In this document: positions 1-5,299 of the stretch, in pieces | How positions within the stretch are numbered: position 1 is the first letter of the stretch | How the letters are laid out: each line of letters opens with the position of its first letter | Origin: Dehalococcoidia bacterium | GTDB taxonomy: Bacteria > Chloroflexota > Dehalococcoidia > Dehalococcoidales > G020351185 | Assembly (NCBI GenBank): GCA_030635945.1 | Contig: DAOVXW010000047.1 | Span: forward strand, 1-5,576 | DNA: 5,576 nt | Direction: 5' to 3' | Notes under the pieces: generated by a model | Databases searched by the model: none | The model's input: only the letters and a program-made list of their open reading frames with translations | Told to the model about the DNA's origin: nothing | Position numbers and translations under genes: made by a program

Positions 1-95
1 ATCAATATCTGACTGGTTATGTCACCATAACCGGTATCCTCTGCCAGTGCCAGGTCTATTATTTTATTAACCCGTTCGTTGTATTGATTACTCAA
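1..95 (-). CDS. nadC: Quinolinate phosphoribosyltransferase (nicotinate-nucleotide pyrophosphorylase), N-terminal part, cut by the window edge
   Basis: Only the first 31 codons are present; the frame is open to base 1. It should convert quinolinate and PRPP to nicotinate mononucleotide, CO2 and pyrophosphate in the cytoplasm, the step that follows NadB and NadA. The visible sequence contains ALAEDTGYGDITS at residues 16-28, which matches the conserved N-terminal ALAED-x-G-x-GDIT signature of the family. The start chosen is TTG at 95-93: a GGAG at 106-103 lies 7 nt upstream, and no better start occurs in frame. An ATG at 108-106 is in another frame and stops after six codons. The gene begins 14 nt after the nadB stop on the same strand, which supports a nadB-nadC operon. 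Identification rests on a short fragment plus its neighbour. Confidence 0.85.
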   Translation of the reverse strand, partial: MSNQYNERVNKIIDLALAEDTGYGDITSQIL

Positions 96-109
96 GGCAA
101 TGCTCCATA

Positions 110-1654
110 TTAACCTGCCGTCAGCACAATATGCTTACGCCATTCGGGCAAACTGCAGGGAAAATCAGAACGAAAGTGTGCTCCACGGCTCTCCTCCCTG
201 ATAAGAGCAGCTTCAACCATCAAACTGCCGCCTAAAACCAGGTTCGCCAGTTCATATGTCTGGCGATCTTCCAGCAATGGCAGGGACTCCTGCCAGGCAG
301 CCAGTATAGCGGCGGCTTCGGTTAGGCCTTTTCTGCTTCGGATAATACCCGCTTTATCCCACAACAGCTTCTGCAATTGCGAAAGGTTGGGCATCTGTGC
401 ATCATGACGCGGCTTTCCGGGTATAAGCCGACGATGGGTACAGGAACTCTGAGGAGGCTCCACCGTTTCTTTGTCGCCCATTCTGCTTGTTTTTTCAATA
501 ATTCTCTTGCCGAAAACAAGCACTTCAAGCAGTGAATTAGAAGCCAGCCGGTTGGCGCCATGGGCGCCGGTACAGGCACTTTCACCGGCGGCAAACAGCC
601 CCGGTACACTGGTTTCACCACAGCTGTTCACCCTGACCCCACCTATCATGTAATGAGCAGCCGGTGCCACCGGAATCCATTCCCGTGTAATGTCAATGCC
701 ATTCTCCAGACAGAAACGGTATATCTGCGGGAAGCGTGCGGTAGTGATACGGGGTAACAGATGGGTAACATCAAGAAATACTTTATCCTGCCCTGTCTTT
801 TCCATTTCATAAAGGATACTGCGGGCAACCACATCACGTGGCGCCAGTTCGGCTTCCGGTACGTATTCAGGCATAAAACGATGACCTTCCGCATTGCGCA
901 GTATTCCTCCCTCTCCTCTTACCGCTTCCGATATAAGAAAGGGTGTCACCCCGGGAAGATAAAGGGTGGTGGGGTGGAACTGGAAAAACTCCATGTCCAT
1001 AACATCGGCGCCAGCTTTAAAGGCAAGGGCTATGCCATCGCCGGTAGCTACCTCTGGATTTGTGGTGAAGCTGAATAACTGCCCGCTGCCGCCGGTAGCC
1101 AGGATTAAAAAACGGCAGCCGAACTCTTCTTTTATGCCTTTTTCGCAATCAAGAACTTTTAAACCCTTAACTACAGCACCGTCTTTAATAATGTCTGTTG
1201 CCAGATGGTTTTCCAGTACTTTTATCTTTGCCGAATGAATCCTTTCGCTTAGTGTTACTTCTATGTGTTCACCGGTAGCGTCACCACCTGCATGCAGTAT
1301 ACGCGGCACGCTGTGGGCTGCTTCGAGTGTCAGATCAATCTCACCACCAAGCGTATCAAAGGGAACACCCAGATTCACTAGGTCGGCTATTCTGTCAGAG
1401 GCTTCGTCAACCAGGATACGTACTATCTCCTCGTCACACAAGCCATCGCCGGCAGCTATGGTATCTTTGAAATGGAGATCAGATGAATCATTGCTGCCGA
1501 TAGCGGCAGCAATGCCCCCCTGGGCATACTTCGTATTGCATTCTTCAATACTGCCCTTTGTTACAAGGAGAACACTTGCCTGTTTTCCTGCCAGCAGCGC
1601 GCAATACAGCCCGGCAATACCGCTACCGACTATGATGTAATCATAGTGCTTAAT
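110..1654 (-). CDS. nadB: L-aspartate oxidase, full length if translation starts at an AUU codon
   Basis: FAD-dependent cytoplasmic enzyme that oxidises L-aspartate to iminoaspartate, the first step of de novo NAD synthesis. Read from ATT at 1654-1652 the protein is 514 residues, normal for the family. It begins M-K-H-Y-D-Y-I-I-V with the FAD-binding GSGIAG at residues 10-15, and YAQGGIAAA follows at about 43-51. Other family marks are E111 in EAAHS, FQFHPT with H227, SEAVRGEGG at 242-250, PRDVVAR with R273 and R278, AAHYMIGG with H334, and GAHGANRLASNSLLE with R369. These correspond to the known active-site residues of the E. coli enzyme by motif position. The C-terminal ESRGAHFRSDFP is also conserved. 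No ATG, GTG or TTG occurs in frame between the upstream TAA and the conserved N-terminus. The first such codon, TTG at 1441, would delete the whole FAD-binding segment. A GGAGGT 6 nt before the ATT supports the AUU start. It lies 57 nt after yajC and 14 nt before nadC. Confidence 0.93.
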   Translation of the reverse strand: MKHYDYIIVGSGIAGLYCALLAGKQASVLLVTKGSIEECNTKYAQGGIAAAIGSNDSSDLHFKDTIAAGDGLCDEEIVRILVDEASDRIADLVNLGVPFDTLGGEIDLTLEAAHSVPRILHAGGDATGEHIEVTLSERIHSAKIKVLENHLATDIIKDGAVVKGLKVLDCEKGIKEEFGCRFLILATGGSGQLFSFTTNPEVATGDGIALAFKAGADVMDMEFFQFHPTTLYLPGVTPFLISEAVRGEGGILRNAEGHRFMPEYVPEAELAPRDVVARSILYEMEKTGQDKVFLDVTHLLPRITTARFPQIYRFCLENGIDITREWIPVAPAAHYMIGGVRVNSCGETSVPGLFAAGESACTGAHGANRLASNSLLEVLVFGKRIIEKTSRMGDKETVEPPQSSCTHRRLIPGKPRHDAQMPNLSQLQKLLWDKAGIIRSRKGLTEAAAILAAWQESLPLLEDRQTYELANLVLGGSLMVEAALIREESRGAHFRSDFPCSLPEWRKHIVLTAG

Positions 1655-1660
1655 AGAGCT

Positions 1661-1666
1661 ACCTCC
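1661..1666 (-). promoter_or_regulatory. Ribosome binding site that fixes the nadB AUU start
   Basis: GGAGGT on the minus strand is a full match to the anti-Shine-Dalgarno core. It is followed by a 6-nt spacer (AGCTCT) and then ATT AAG CAC TAT GAT, which encodes the conserved start of NadB. The spacing is ideal for ATT at 1654-1652. No normal start codon in the NadB frame lies near this site. Confidence 0.75.
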
Positions 1667-1711
1667 AAGACTATATTATCGAAATCCCGAGATTGTAGGG
1701 CGATATAATAT

Positions 1712-2077
1712 CTAGCTGGTCTCTGCCTGTTTGCCGGCTATGCTGCTTCTAGCAACCTTAATCGTTGCCCCGGATTCCACCTTGAGAATGACGCTGTCCT
1801 CTCTGAGGCTCTCGATCCGTCCATGGATACCGCCTATCGTGATAACCCTGTCACCAGTTTTTAGATTGGTGTTAAGATCGCGCTGTTCTTTCTGCCGCTT
1901 GCTTTGTGGCCTGATAATGAACATGTAGAAGATGCCCCCCAGCAGAACAAGGAAGACAATCATATAGATTGTACTTGTACCGGTATCCGCCCCGTCCTCC
2001 GCCACAGCACAACCACCTAAGAGTAAAACACTCAAAACCAGCACCAATCCCAGAGTAAAAGCTATTTTCTTAACCAT
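1712..2077 (-). CDS. yajC: YajC-family preprotein translocase subunit with an extra N-terminal lipoprotein-like signal
   Basis: A 121-residue membrane protein of the YajC family, an accessory of the SecDF-YajC complex that assists Sec-dependent export. The family signature is a membrane helix at about residues 36-55 running straight into FIIRPQSKRQKEQRDL. A basic, soluble, beta-rich tail follows, with LKTGDRVITIGGIHGRI (about 73-89). Typical YajC proteins start just before that helix. This one has about 35 extra residues: two lysines, a hydrophobic stretch (residues 5-20) and LLGGC with Cys23, which resembles a lipobox (L at -3, G at -1). The cysteine is followed by an acidic, polar linker (AVAEDGADTGTS). 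The ATG has a strong AAGGAGG just upstream, so the extension is probably real. The gene starts 19 nt after miaB ends and precedes nadB. Whether the first helix is cleaved or is a second membrane anchor cannot be told from sequence. Confidence 0.9.
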   Translation of the reverse strand: MVKKIAFTLGLVLVLSVLLLGGCAVAEDGADTGTSTIYMIVFLVLLGGIFYMFIIRPQSKRQKEQRDLNTNLKTGDRVITIGGIHGRIESLREDSVILKVESGATIKVARSSIAGKQAETS

Positions 2078-2078
2078 T

Positions 2079-2088
2079 CCCCCTCCTT
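2079..2088 (-). promoter_or_regulatory. Strong ribosome binding site of yajC
   Basis: The minus strand reads AAGGAGGGGG one base before the ATG at 2077-2075. The AGGAGG core ends 4 nt from the start, slightly close but usable. The site sits in the 19-nt gap after miaB and supports the ATG that includes the lipoprotein-like extension. Confidence 0.65.
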
Positions 2089-2096
2089 GAATTATT

Positions 2097-3353
2097 TTAT
2101 TGATTATCAGTTATAATTTCTCCCTGAAGCGACCAGGGGCTTGTTTTAATAATTCTAACATTAACCAGCTGCCCCAGCAGGTTATCCCGGCTGGCGCAGA
2201 ATACAAGTTTACCATTTCGGCTTCTACCATGCCACTTGCCCTTCTTCCTCCCCTCGACCAGAACCTCTAATATCCTGCCTGAAAGCTGCGCATTTATACC
2301 GGTGGCTATCTCCTCCTGAAGCTTCTCAATGGCATTAAACCTTGCCTTCTTTGTCGCTGCCGGGATATTGTCTTCGTATTCCCTGGCGGCAATAGTGCCC
2401 GGCCGGGGTGAATAAGCGGCGATATGAACACTATCGAACCTCAATTCACGAAGCAGGTTTGCCGTTGCTCGAAATTGCTCTTCGCTCTCTGACGGAAAAC
2501 CGACTATAACATCGGTGCTAAGCGCTATCTGCGGCACCCCTTCCCGTATCCGTTTAATCAGCCGGCAGTACTGTCCGGCTGCATAATCCCGTCTCATCAC
2601 CTTTAAAATATTATCATCACCCGATTGCACCGGCAGGTTTATCTGCTCACATACCTTATCCAGCTGTGCTATTGCCTCTATTAGCCTGTCACCCATATCC
2701 TTGGGATGATTTGTAAGAAAGCGTATCCTTGCAAGGTCCCCAATATTATTCAGTTTATACAGCAGGCTGGCAAGATCCGGTTTGCCGGGCAGGTCGTGGC
2801 CGTATGAATCCACGTTCTGCCCAAGCAGGATCACTTCCTTTACACCGCCCTTAACAAGCTCACCTACCTCTTTTACTACTTCATCCACCGGACGGCTCTT
2901 TTCCCGCCCGCGGCGATAGGGAACCACACAATAGGAGCAGAAATTATTACAGCCCTGGATTATAGGCACAAAGGTGCTTACCTGAGGCTGCTCCGGCAAT
3001 ATGGCGGTCTTTTCTTCTTGTCCAAGCCACTGCGGGGATTCACCCGGTTTGAAGAAATAATCAACATGCGGGTACCTCTTTTCCAATACCGGCAAATCTG
3101 AATCTACAAAGCATCCGGTTACCGCCAGTGTTACCTCCGGGCGAACCTTCTTCAGCGGCCCAAGAGCGCTTATTTTATTGGTTATTCGCTCTTCGGCGCT
3201 TTGGCGCACGACACAGCTGTTAAGCACGATGAGGTCTGCCTCGCCGGCAACTGTTGTCTGCTTGTAACCAAGCTTCTGAAATAAACTGCCCAGCCGCTCT
3301 GACTCTGCCCTGTTCATCTGGCAGCCTATTGTCCATATATAATATTGGGGCAT
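2097..3353 (-). CDS. miaB: tRNA-2-methylthio-N6-dimethylallyladenosine synthase (radical SAM methylthiotransferase)
   Basis: A 418-residue cytoplasmic iron-sulfur enzyme that adds a methylthio group to C2 of i6A at position 37 of tRNAs reading UNN codons. Three domains are visible. The N-terminal UPF0004 domain has the three cluster cysteines C11 (TIGCQMN), C47 (LNSCVVRQSAEERI) and C81 (VTGC). The radical SAM core has C135, C139 and C142 in GCNNFCSYCVVPYRRGRE, followed by LLGQNVDSYG, NLPVQSGDD and STDVIVGFPSE. A C-terminal TRAM domain covers roughly residues 350-415. Length and the CVVR-x-SAEERI motif favour MiaB over RimO or MtaB. No good Shine-Dalgarno precedes the ATG; the upstream bases are A/T-rich, with only a weak GGT. 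It lies directly downstream of tRNA-Ser, with a hairpin between, and heads the run miaB-yajC-nadB-nadC. tRNA-Ser(GCU) has U36 and is not an expected MiaB substrate, so the adjacency need not be functional. Confidence 0.93.
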   Translation of the reverse strand: MPQYYIWTIGCQMNRAESERLGSLFQKLGYKQTTVAGEADLIVLNSCVVRQSAEERITNKISALGPLKKVRPEVTLAVTGCFVDSDLPVLEKRYPHVDYFFKPGESPQWLGQEEKTAILPEQPQVSTFVPIIQGCNNFCSYCVVPYRRGREKSRPVDEVVKEVGELVKGGVKEVILLGQNVDSYGHDLPGKPDLASLLYKLNNIGDLARIRFLTNHPKDMGDRLIEAIAQLDKVCEQINLPVQSGDDNILKVMRRDYAAGQYCRLIKRIREGVPQIALSTDVIVGFPSESEEQFRATANLLRELRFDSVHIAAYSPRPGTIAAREYEDNIPAATKKARFNAIEKLQEEIATGINAQLSGRILEVLVEGRKKGKWHGRSRNGKLVFCASRDNLLGQLVNVRIIKTSPWSLQGEIITDNQ

Positions 3354-3376
3354 AATATTACCGTTAAAATATAAGT

Positions 3377-3393
3377 CCCCTTATATAAAGGGG
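3377..3393 (-). terminator. Small GC-capped hairpin between tRNA-Ser and miaB, possible weak terminator or 3' processing element
   Basis: The minus strand reads CCCCTTTATATAAGGGG: a 6-bp stem (CCCCTT/AAGGGG) around a 5-nt loop. It starts 15 nt after the encoded CCA of the tRNA. The bases after it (ACTTATATTTT) are T-rich but not a clean T-run, so termination would probably be partial. It ends 23 nt before miaB, leaving no room for a separate promoter downstream of it. Readthrough from the tRNA promoter is therefore a plausible source of miaB transcript. On the plus strand the following bases are not T-rich. Confidence 0.5.
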
Positions 3394-3408
3394 CGTTTCC
3401 AGTTGAAA

Positions 3409-3500
3409 TGGCGGAGGGAGAGGGATTCGAACCCTCGACCCCGTTTTAACAGGGTAAGCACTTAGCAGGCGCCCGCACTAGACCACTATGCGATCCCTCC
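3409..3500 (-). tRNA. tRNA-Ser with anticodon GCU, CCA encoded
   Basis: The 92-nt gene folds as a class II tRNA. The acceptor stem GGAGGGA (3500-3494) pairs perfectly with TCCCTCC (3419-3413). The D arm is GCAT/GTGC. The anticodon stem is GGCGC/GTGCT with two G-U pairs, and its loop CTGCTAA places anticodon GCT at 3466-3464. The variable arm is 20 nt, forming its own stem (CCCTG/CGGGG). The T arm is GAGGG-TTCGAAT-CCCTC. Discriminator G73 and the long variable arm fit serine. The CCA end (3411-3409) is genomically encoded. It should decode AGC and AGU. A strong promoter candidate lies about 30 nt upstream and miaB lies downstream on the same strand. Confidence 0.97.
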
Positions 3501-3526
3501 CTGCTGCATAGTCTATTATTCGGCTC

Positions 3527-3555
3527 ACTATATCATAACAGTTTTTATAGCCCAA
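3527..3555 (-). promoter_or_regulatory. Predicted sigma-70-type promoter with extended -10 driving tRNA-Ser (and probably miaB onward)
   Basis: On the minus strand, TTGGGC (3555-3550) and TATAGT (3532-3527) are separated by exactly 17 bp. A TG one base before the -10 gives an extended -10 (TGATATAGT). Transcription would begin near 3520, about 20 nt before the mature tRNA 5' end. The site falls in the short divergent region shared with ybeY. It is a sequence match only. I found no equally good promoter for ybeY on the plus strand. Confidence 0.6.
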
Positions 3556-3576
3556 AGACAGTTTGAGGGGGGTTCA

Positions 3577-4077
3577 ATGCTGTGTTATTATGAGAAGTTG
3601 ATGGAAATAAATGTTCTTTTCGATGAACGCCTTGAAGGCTGCCTTGATACCGTCTGGCTTAAGGATATAGCCGAACGGATACTTGCCGCACAGGGTATCG
3701 GCAACGATATAGAAATGGGGTTGGTTATCGCCAGCCAGCAAAAGGTACAGGAATTGAATAAGTTATATCGGGGTAAAGATGCACCCACCGATGTGCTTTC
3801 TTTTACCATGCAAGCCGAACCCGGCGATGAATCAGAGACAGGCTTTACCACCCCACCCGATGGGATAAAGCACCTGGGGGAAGTGATTATAAGCTACCCG
3901 CAGGCAACCAAACAGGCAGAAGAACACCGACACTCAATAAAACGAGAGGTTGTCATTCTCGTCATCCATGGTATTCTTCATCTACTGAACTACGACCATA
4001 TAGAGGATGAACCGGCACAGCAAATGGCAGCCAGAGAATCGGCAATCCTTAAGACTATCGAAGGAGGGCTTGATTGA
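3577..4077 (+). CDS. ybeY: Endoribonuclease YbeY, 16S rRNA maturation factor
   Basis: A zinc-dependent single-strand endoribonuclease of the UPF0054 family, acting in the cytoplasm in 16S rRNA 3'-end maturation and ribosome quality control. The protein is 166 residues. The defining zinc motif H-x3-H-x5-H is present as HGILHLLNYDH (H131, H135, H141), and the conserved LYRGKDAPTDVLSF with R65 lies at about 63-76. LGEVIIS (100-106) is also typical. The usual G in HL-x-GYDH is N138 here, away from the metal ligands. Two starts are possible. The ATG at 3577 has GAGGGG about 8 nt upstream and is used here. The ATG at 3601 gives MEINVLFDE, which looks like a standard YbeY N-terminus (158 residues) but has only a weak GAGAAG. 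The stop overlaps the TTG start of the next gene by 4 nt. The common phoH and era neighbours are absent. Confidence 0.93.
   Translation: MLCYYEKLMEINVLFDERLEGCLDTVWLKDIAERILAAQGIGNDIEMGLVIASQQKVQELNKLYRGKDAPTDVLSFTMQAEPGDESETGFTTPPDGIKHLGEVIISYPQATKQAEEHRHSIKREVVILVIHGILHLLNYDHIEDEPAQQMAARESAILKTIEGGLD
4061..4067 (+). promoter_or_regulatory. Ribosome binding site for the flavoprotein gene, inside the ybeY 3' end
   Basis: AAGGAGG lies within the last codons of ybeY, 6 nt before the TTG at 4074-4076. It decides the TTG start and, with the 4-nt overlap TTGA (start TTG, stop TGA), points to translational coupling of the two genes. Confidence 0.75.
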
Positions 4078-4646
4078 AAGTACTGGGCATCGCCGGCAGC
4101 CCCCGCCGTGGCGGCAACACTGACCTGCTGCTGGCCGAGGTTATGCGCGGCGCCACCGGCAAAGGAGCCGAAATCAAAACAATTTTTATCAGCGACCTCG
4201 ATATCGCCCCCTGCCAGCACTGCGATGCCTGTTTTGAAGCCGGTGAATGTAATATTGATGATGATATGCAGCGTATCTACCGGGAACTGGCAACCGCCGA
4301 TCGACTGGCGCTGGCTTCGCCGTTACACTTTATGGGGCTAACCGCCCAGATTAAGGCAATGATTGACCGTTGCCAGTCACTCTGGGCCAGGAAGTACAAA
4401 CTCAATCTGCCGCCTCTCGGAGACCGCCGTCCGAGAAAGGGGCTTTTTATCTCTGTCGGCGGCCGGGGGAAAGACAACATATTTGAGCCGGCGCTGGCAA
4501 CAGTAAAAGCCCTGTTTCACAGCCTGGATATCGACTATAGCGGCAAACTGTTATTCTCCGAAATAGATGAAAAGGGATCCATAACAAAACACCCCGACGC
4601 CCTGAAACAGGCTTACCTCGCCGGGCAGAGGCTGGTAGAAAACTAA
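4074..4646 (+). CDS. Flavodoxin-fold NAD(P)H-dependent FMN reductase / iron-sulfur flavoprotein
   Basis: A 190-residue soluble protein of the NADPH-dependent FMN reductase superfamily. The FMN phosphate loop is GSPRRGGNTD (residues 8-17) after a beta strand (VLGIA). ASPLHFMGLTAQIKAMIDRCQSLW (about 81-104) is the usual SP-x-(Y/H)-...-K-x-x-x-DR segment of flavoproteins with this fold. Four cysteines, C47, C50, C53 and C59, form C-x2-C-x2-C-x5-C. This compact motif is known from archaeal and bacterial iron-sulfur flavoprotein (Isf), where it binds a 4Fe-4S cluster. It therefore probably passes electrons between a ferredoxin-like donor and an unknown acceptor, but the substrate cannot be read from sequence. 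TTG start with AAGGAGG 6 nt upstream; it overlaps the ybeY stop by 4 nt, so the genes are likely cotranscribed. Its stop overlaps the stop of the convergent hydrolase gene. General fold and cofactor are secure; physiological role is not. Confidence 0.85.
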   Translation: MKVLGIAGSPRRGGNTDLLLAEVMRGATGKGAEIKTIFISDLDIAPCQHCDACFEAGECNIDDDMQRIYRELATADRLALASPLHFMGLTAQIKAMIDRCQSLWARKYKLNLPPLGDRRPRKGLFISVGGRGKDNIFEPALATVKALFHSLDIDYSGKLLFSEIDEKGSITKHPDALKQAYLAGQRLVEN

Positions 4647-5299
4647 GCTTCCTTTTTGCTTCTGCGTGTAAACAGGCCGGTAAAAGCAAGCAAAAGCGTC
4701 CACAGGAATAGGATGGCCAGCAACGATACCCCCGATATATAGACACCGGGGGGTGACCCTAACCGGAAAAGAAACATCACTTCGAAAAGGTTATAACCAT
4801 ACAGCGTTTTTACTACAAGAAAGCCCGCTAAGGCAAACATTAATATCAATGCCAGAGGGACGATATAGAATGCCATCCGCCATACCGGTAGCATCGAGCC
4901 TGCAAGTGAAGAGCCGATAAAATGCCATTTCTTAGCCCGGAACTGGCGCCATATATACCAGATACAAAACATCAATGCCAGCACCAGCAATAAGATAAAA
5001 ACAAGGGCAATGGTTGCCAGGGTGTCGATTGCCTGCCAGTGCGCCCACCAGGGAACTCCCATCGGCTCCAGTTCCAATCCCAGAATAATATTAGCCACAC
5101 CGGAAGTAATGCTGTGCCCGACGGTACCAGCCTGGCTGTTAACCAGCGCCACTACCCCCGTTTTATAATCCGGCAGCAGAATCATATCTGCTATAAAGTT
5201 AGGCGTATCGCCACCATGCCAGATAAGTGAGACATCATCGTCAGAGCTTATAAACCAGCCCATACCATAACCCACTTCCTCACCGTTCTCCTCAAACAT
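4643..5299 (-). pseudogene. C-terminal piece of a beta-lactamase-family serine hydrolase with a three-helix membrane domain
   Basis: This frame (218 codons from ATG at 5299) continues the hydrolase fragment upstream in a shifted frame. Residues 11-54 hold YGMGWF, LIWHGGDTPNFIADMILLPD and KTGVVALVNSQ. HGG (28-30) is the equivalent of the KTG motif on the last beta strands of the PF00144 fold. After about residue 85 the protein becomes membranous, with helices near 91-117, 142-164 and 186-210 and a basic tail (TRRSKKEA). The catalytic domain would thus be anchored by its C-terminus. Alone, this piece lacks the catalytic serine and could not be a working hydrolase. The ATG shares bases with the previous frame's stop (TAATG) and has no Shine-Dalgarno, so independent translation is doubtful. 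Best read as the back half of a frameshifted gene. Substrate unknown; relatives include peptidases, esterases and penicillin-binding-like proteins. Its TAG stop overlaps the flavoprotein stop by 4 nt. Confidence 0.75.

Noticed and set aside
560..1640. Several plus-strand and other-frame open frames of 60-125 codons opposite nadB.
   Set aside because: They lie fully within the well-supported nadB frame, show no recognisable domains and have low-complexity antisense-like composition.
1671..1711. Imperfect inverted repeat between yajC and nadB (minus strand TATTATATCG ... CGATAATATA, with CCC/GGG inside) as an operator, riboswitch or terminator.
   Set aside because: Only CGAT/ATCG pairs cleanly; the outer A/T arms need bulges and no T-run follows. 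It does not resemble a NAD-related regulator site I can name.
3409..3500. tRNA-Ser as an integration site for a mobile element.
   Set aside because: No integrase gene and no repeat of the tRNA 3' end was seen elsewhere in the window; flanking genes are housekeeping genes.
3508..3550. Plus-strand promoter for ybeY (TATCAT at 3531 or TTATAG at 3545 as -10).
   Set aside because: No acceptable -35 at 16-18 bp for either. ybeY must have a promoter, but I cannot place it from sequence.
3588..4746. Minus-strand open frames opposite ybeY and the flavoprotein gene.
   Set aside because: Shadows of confidently identified genes, without ribosome binding sites or recognisable motifs.
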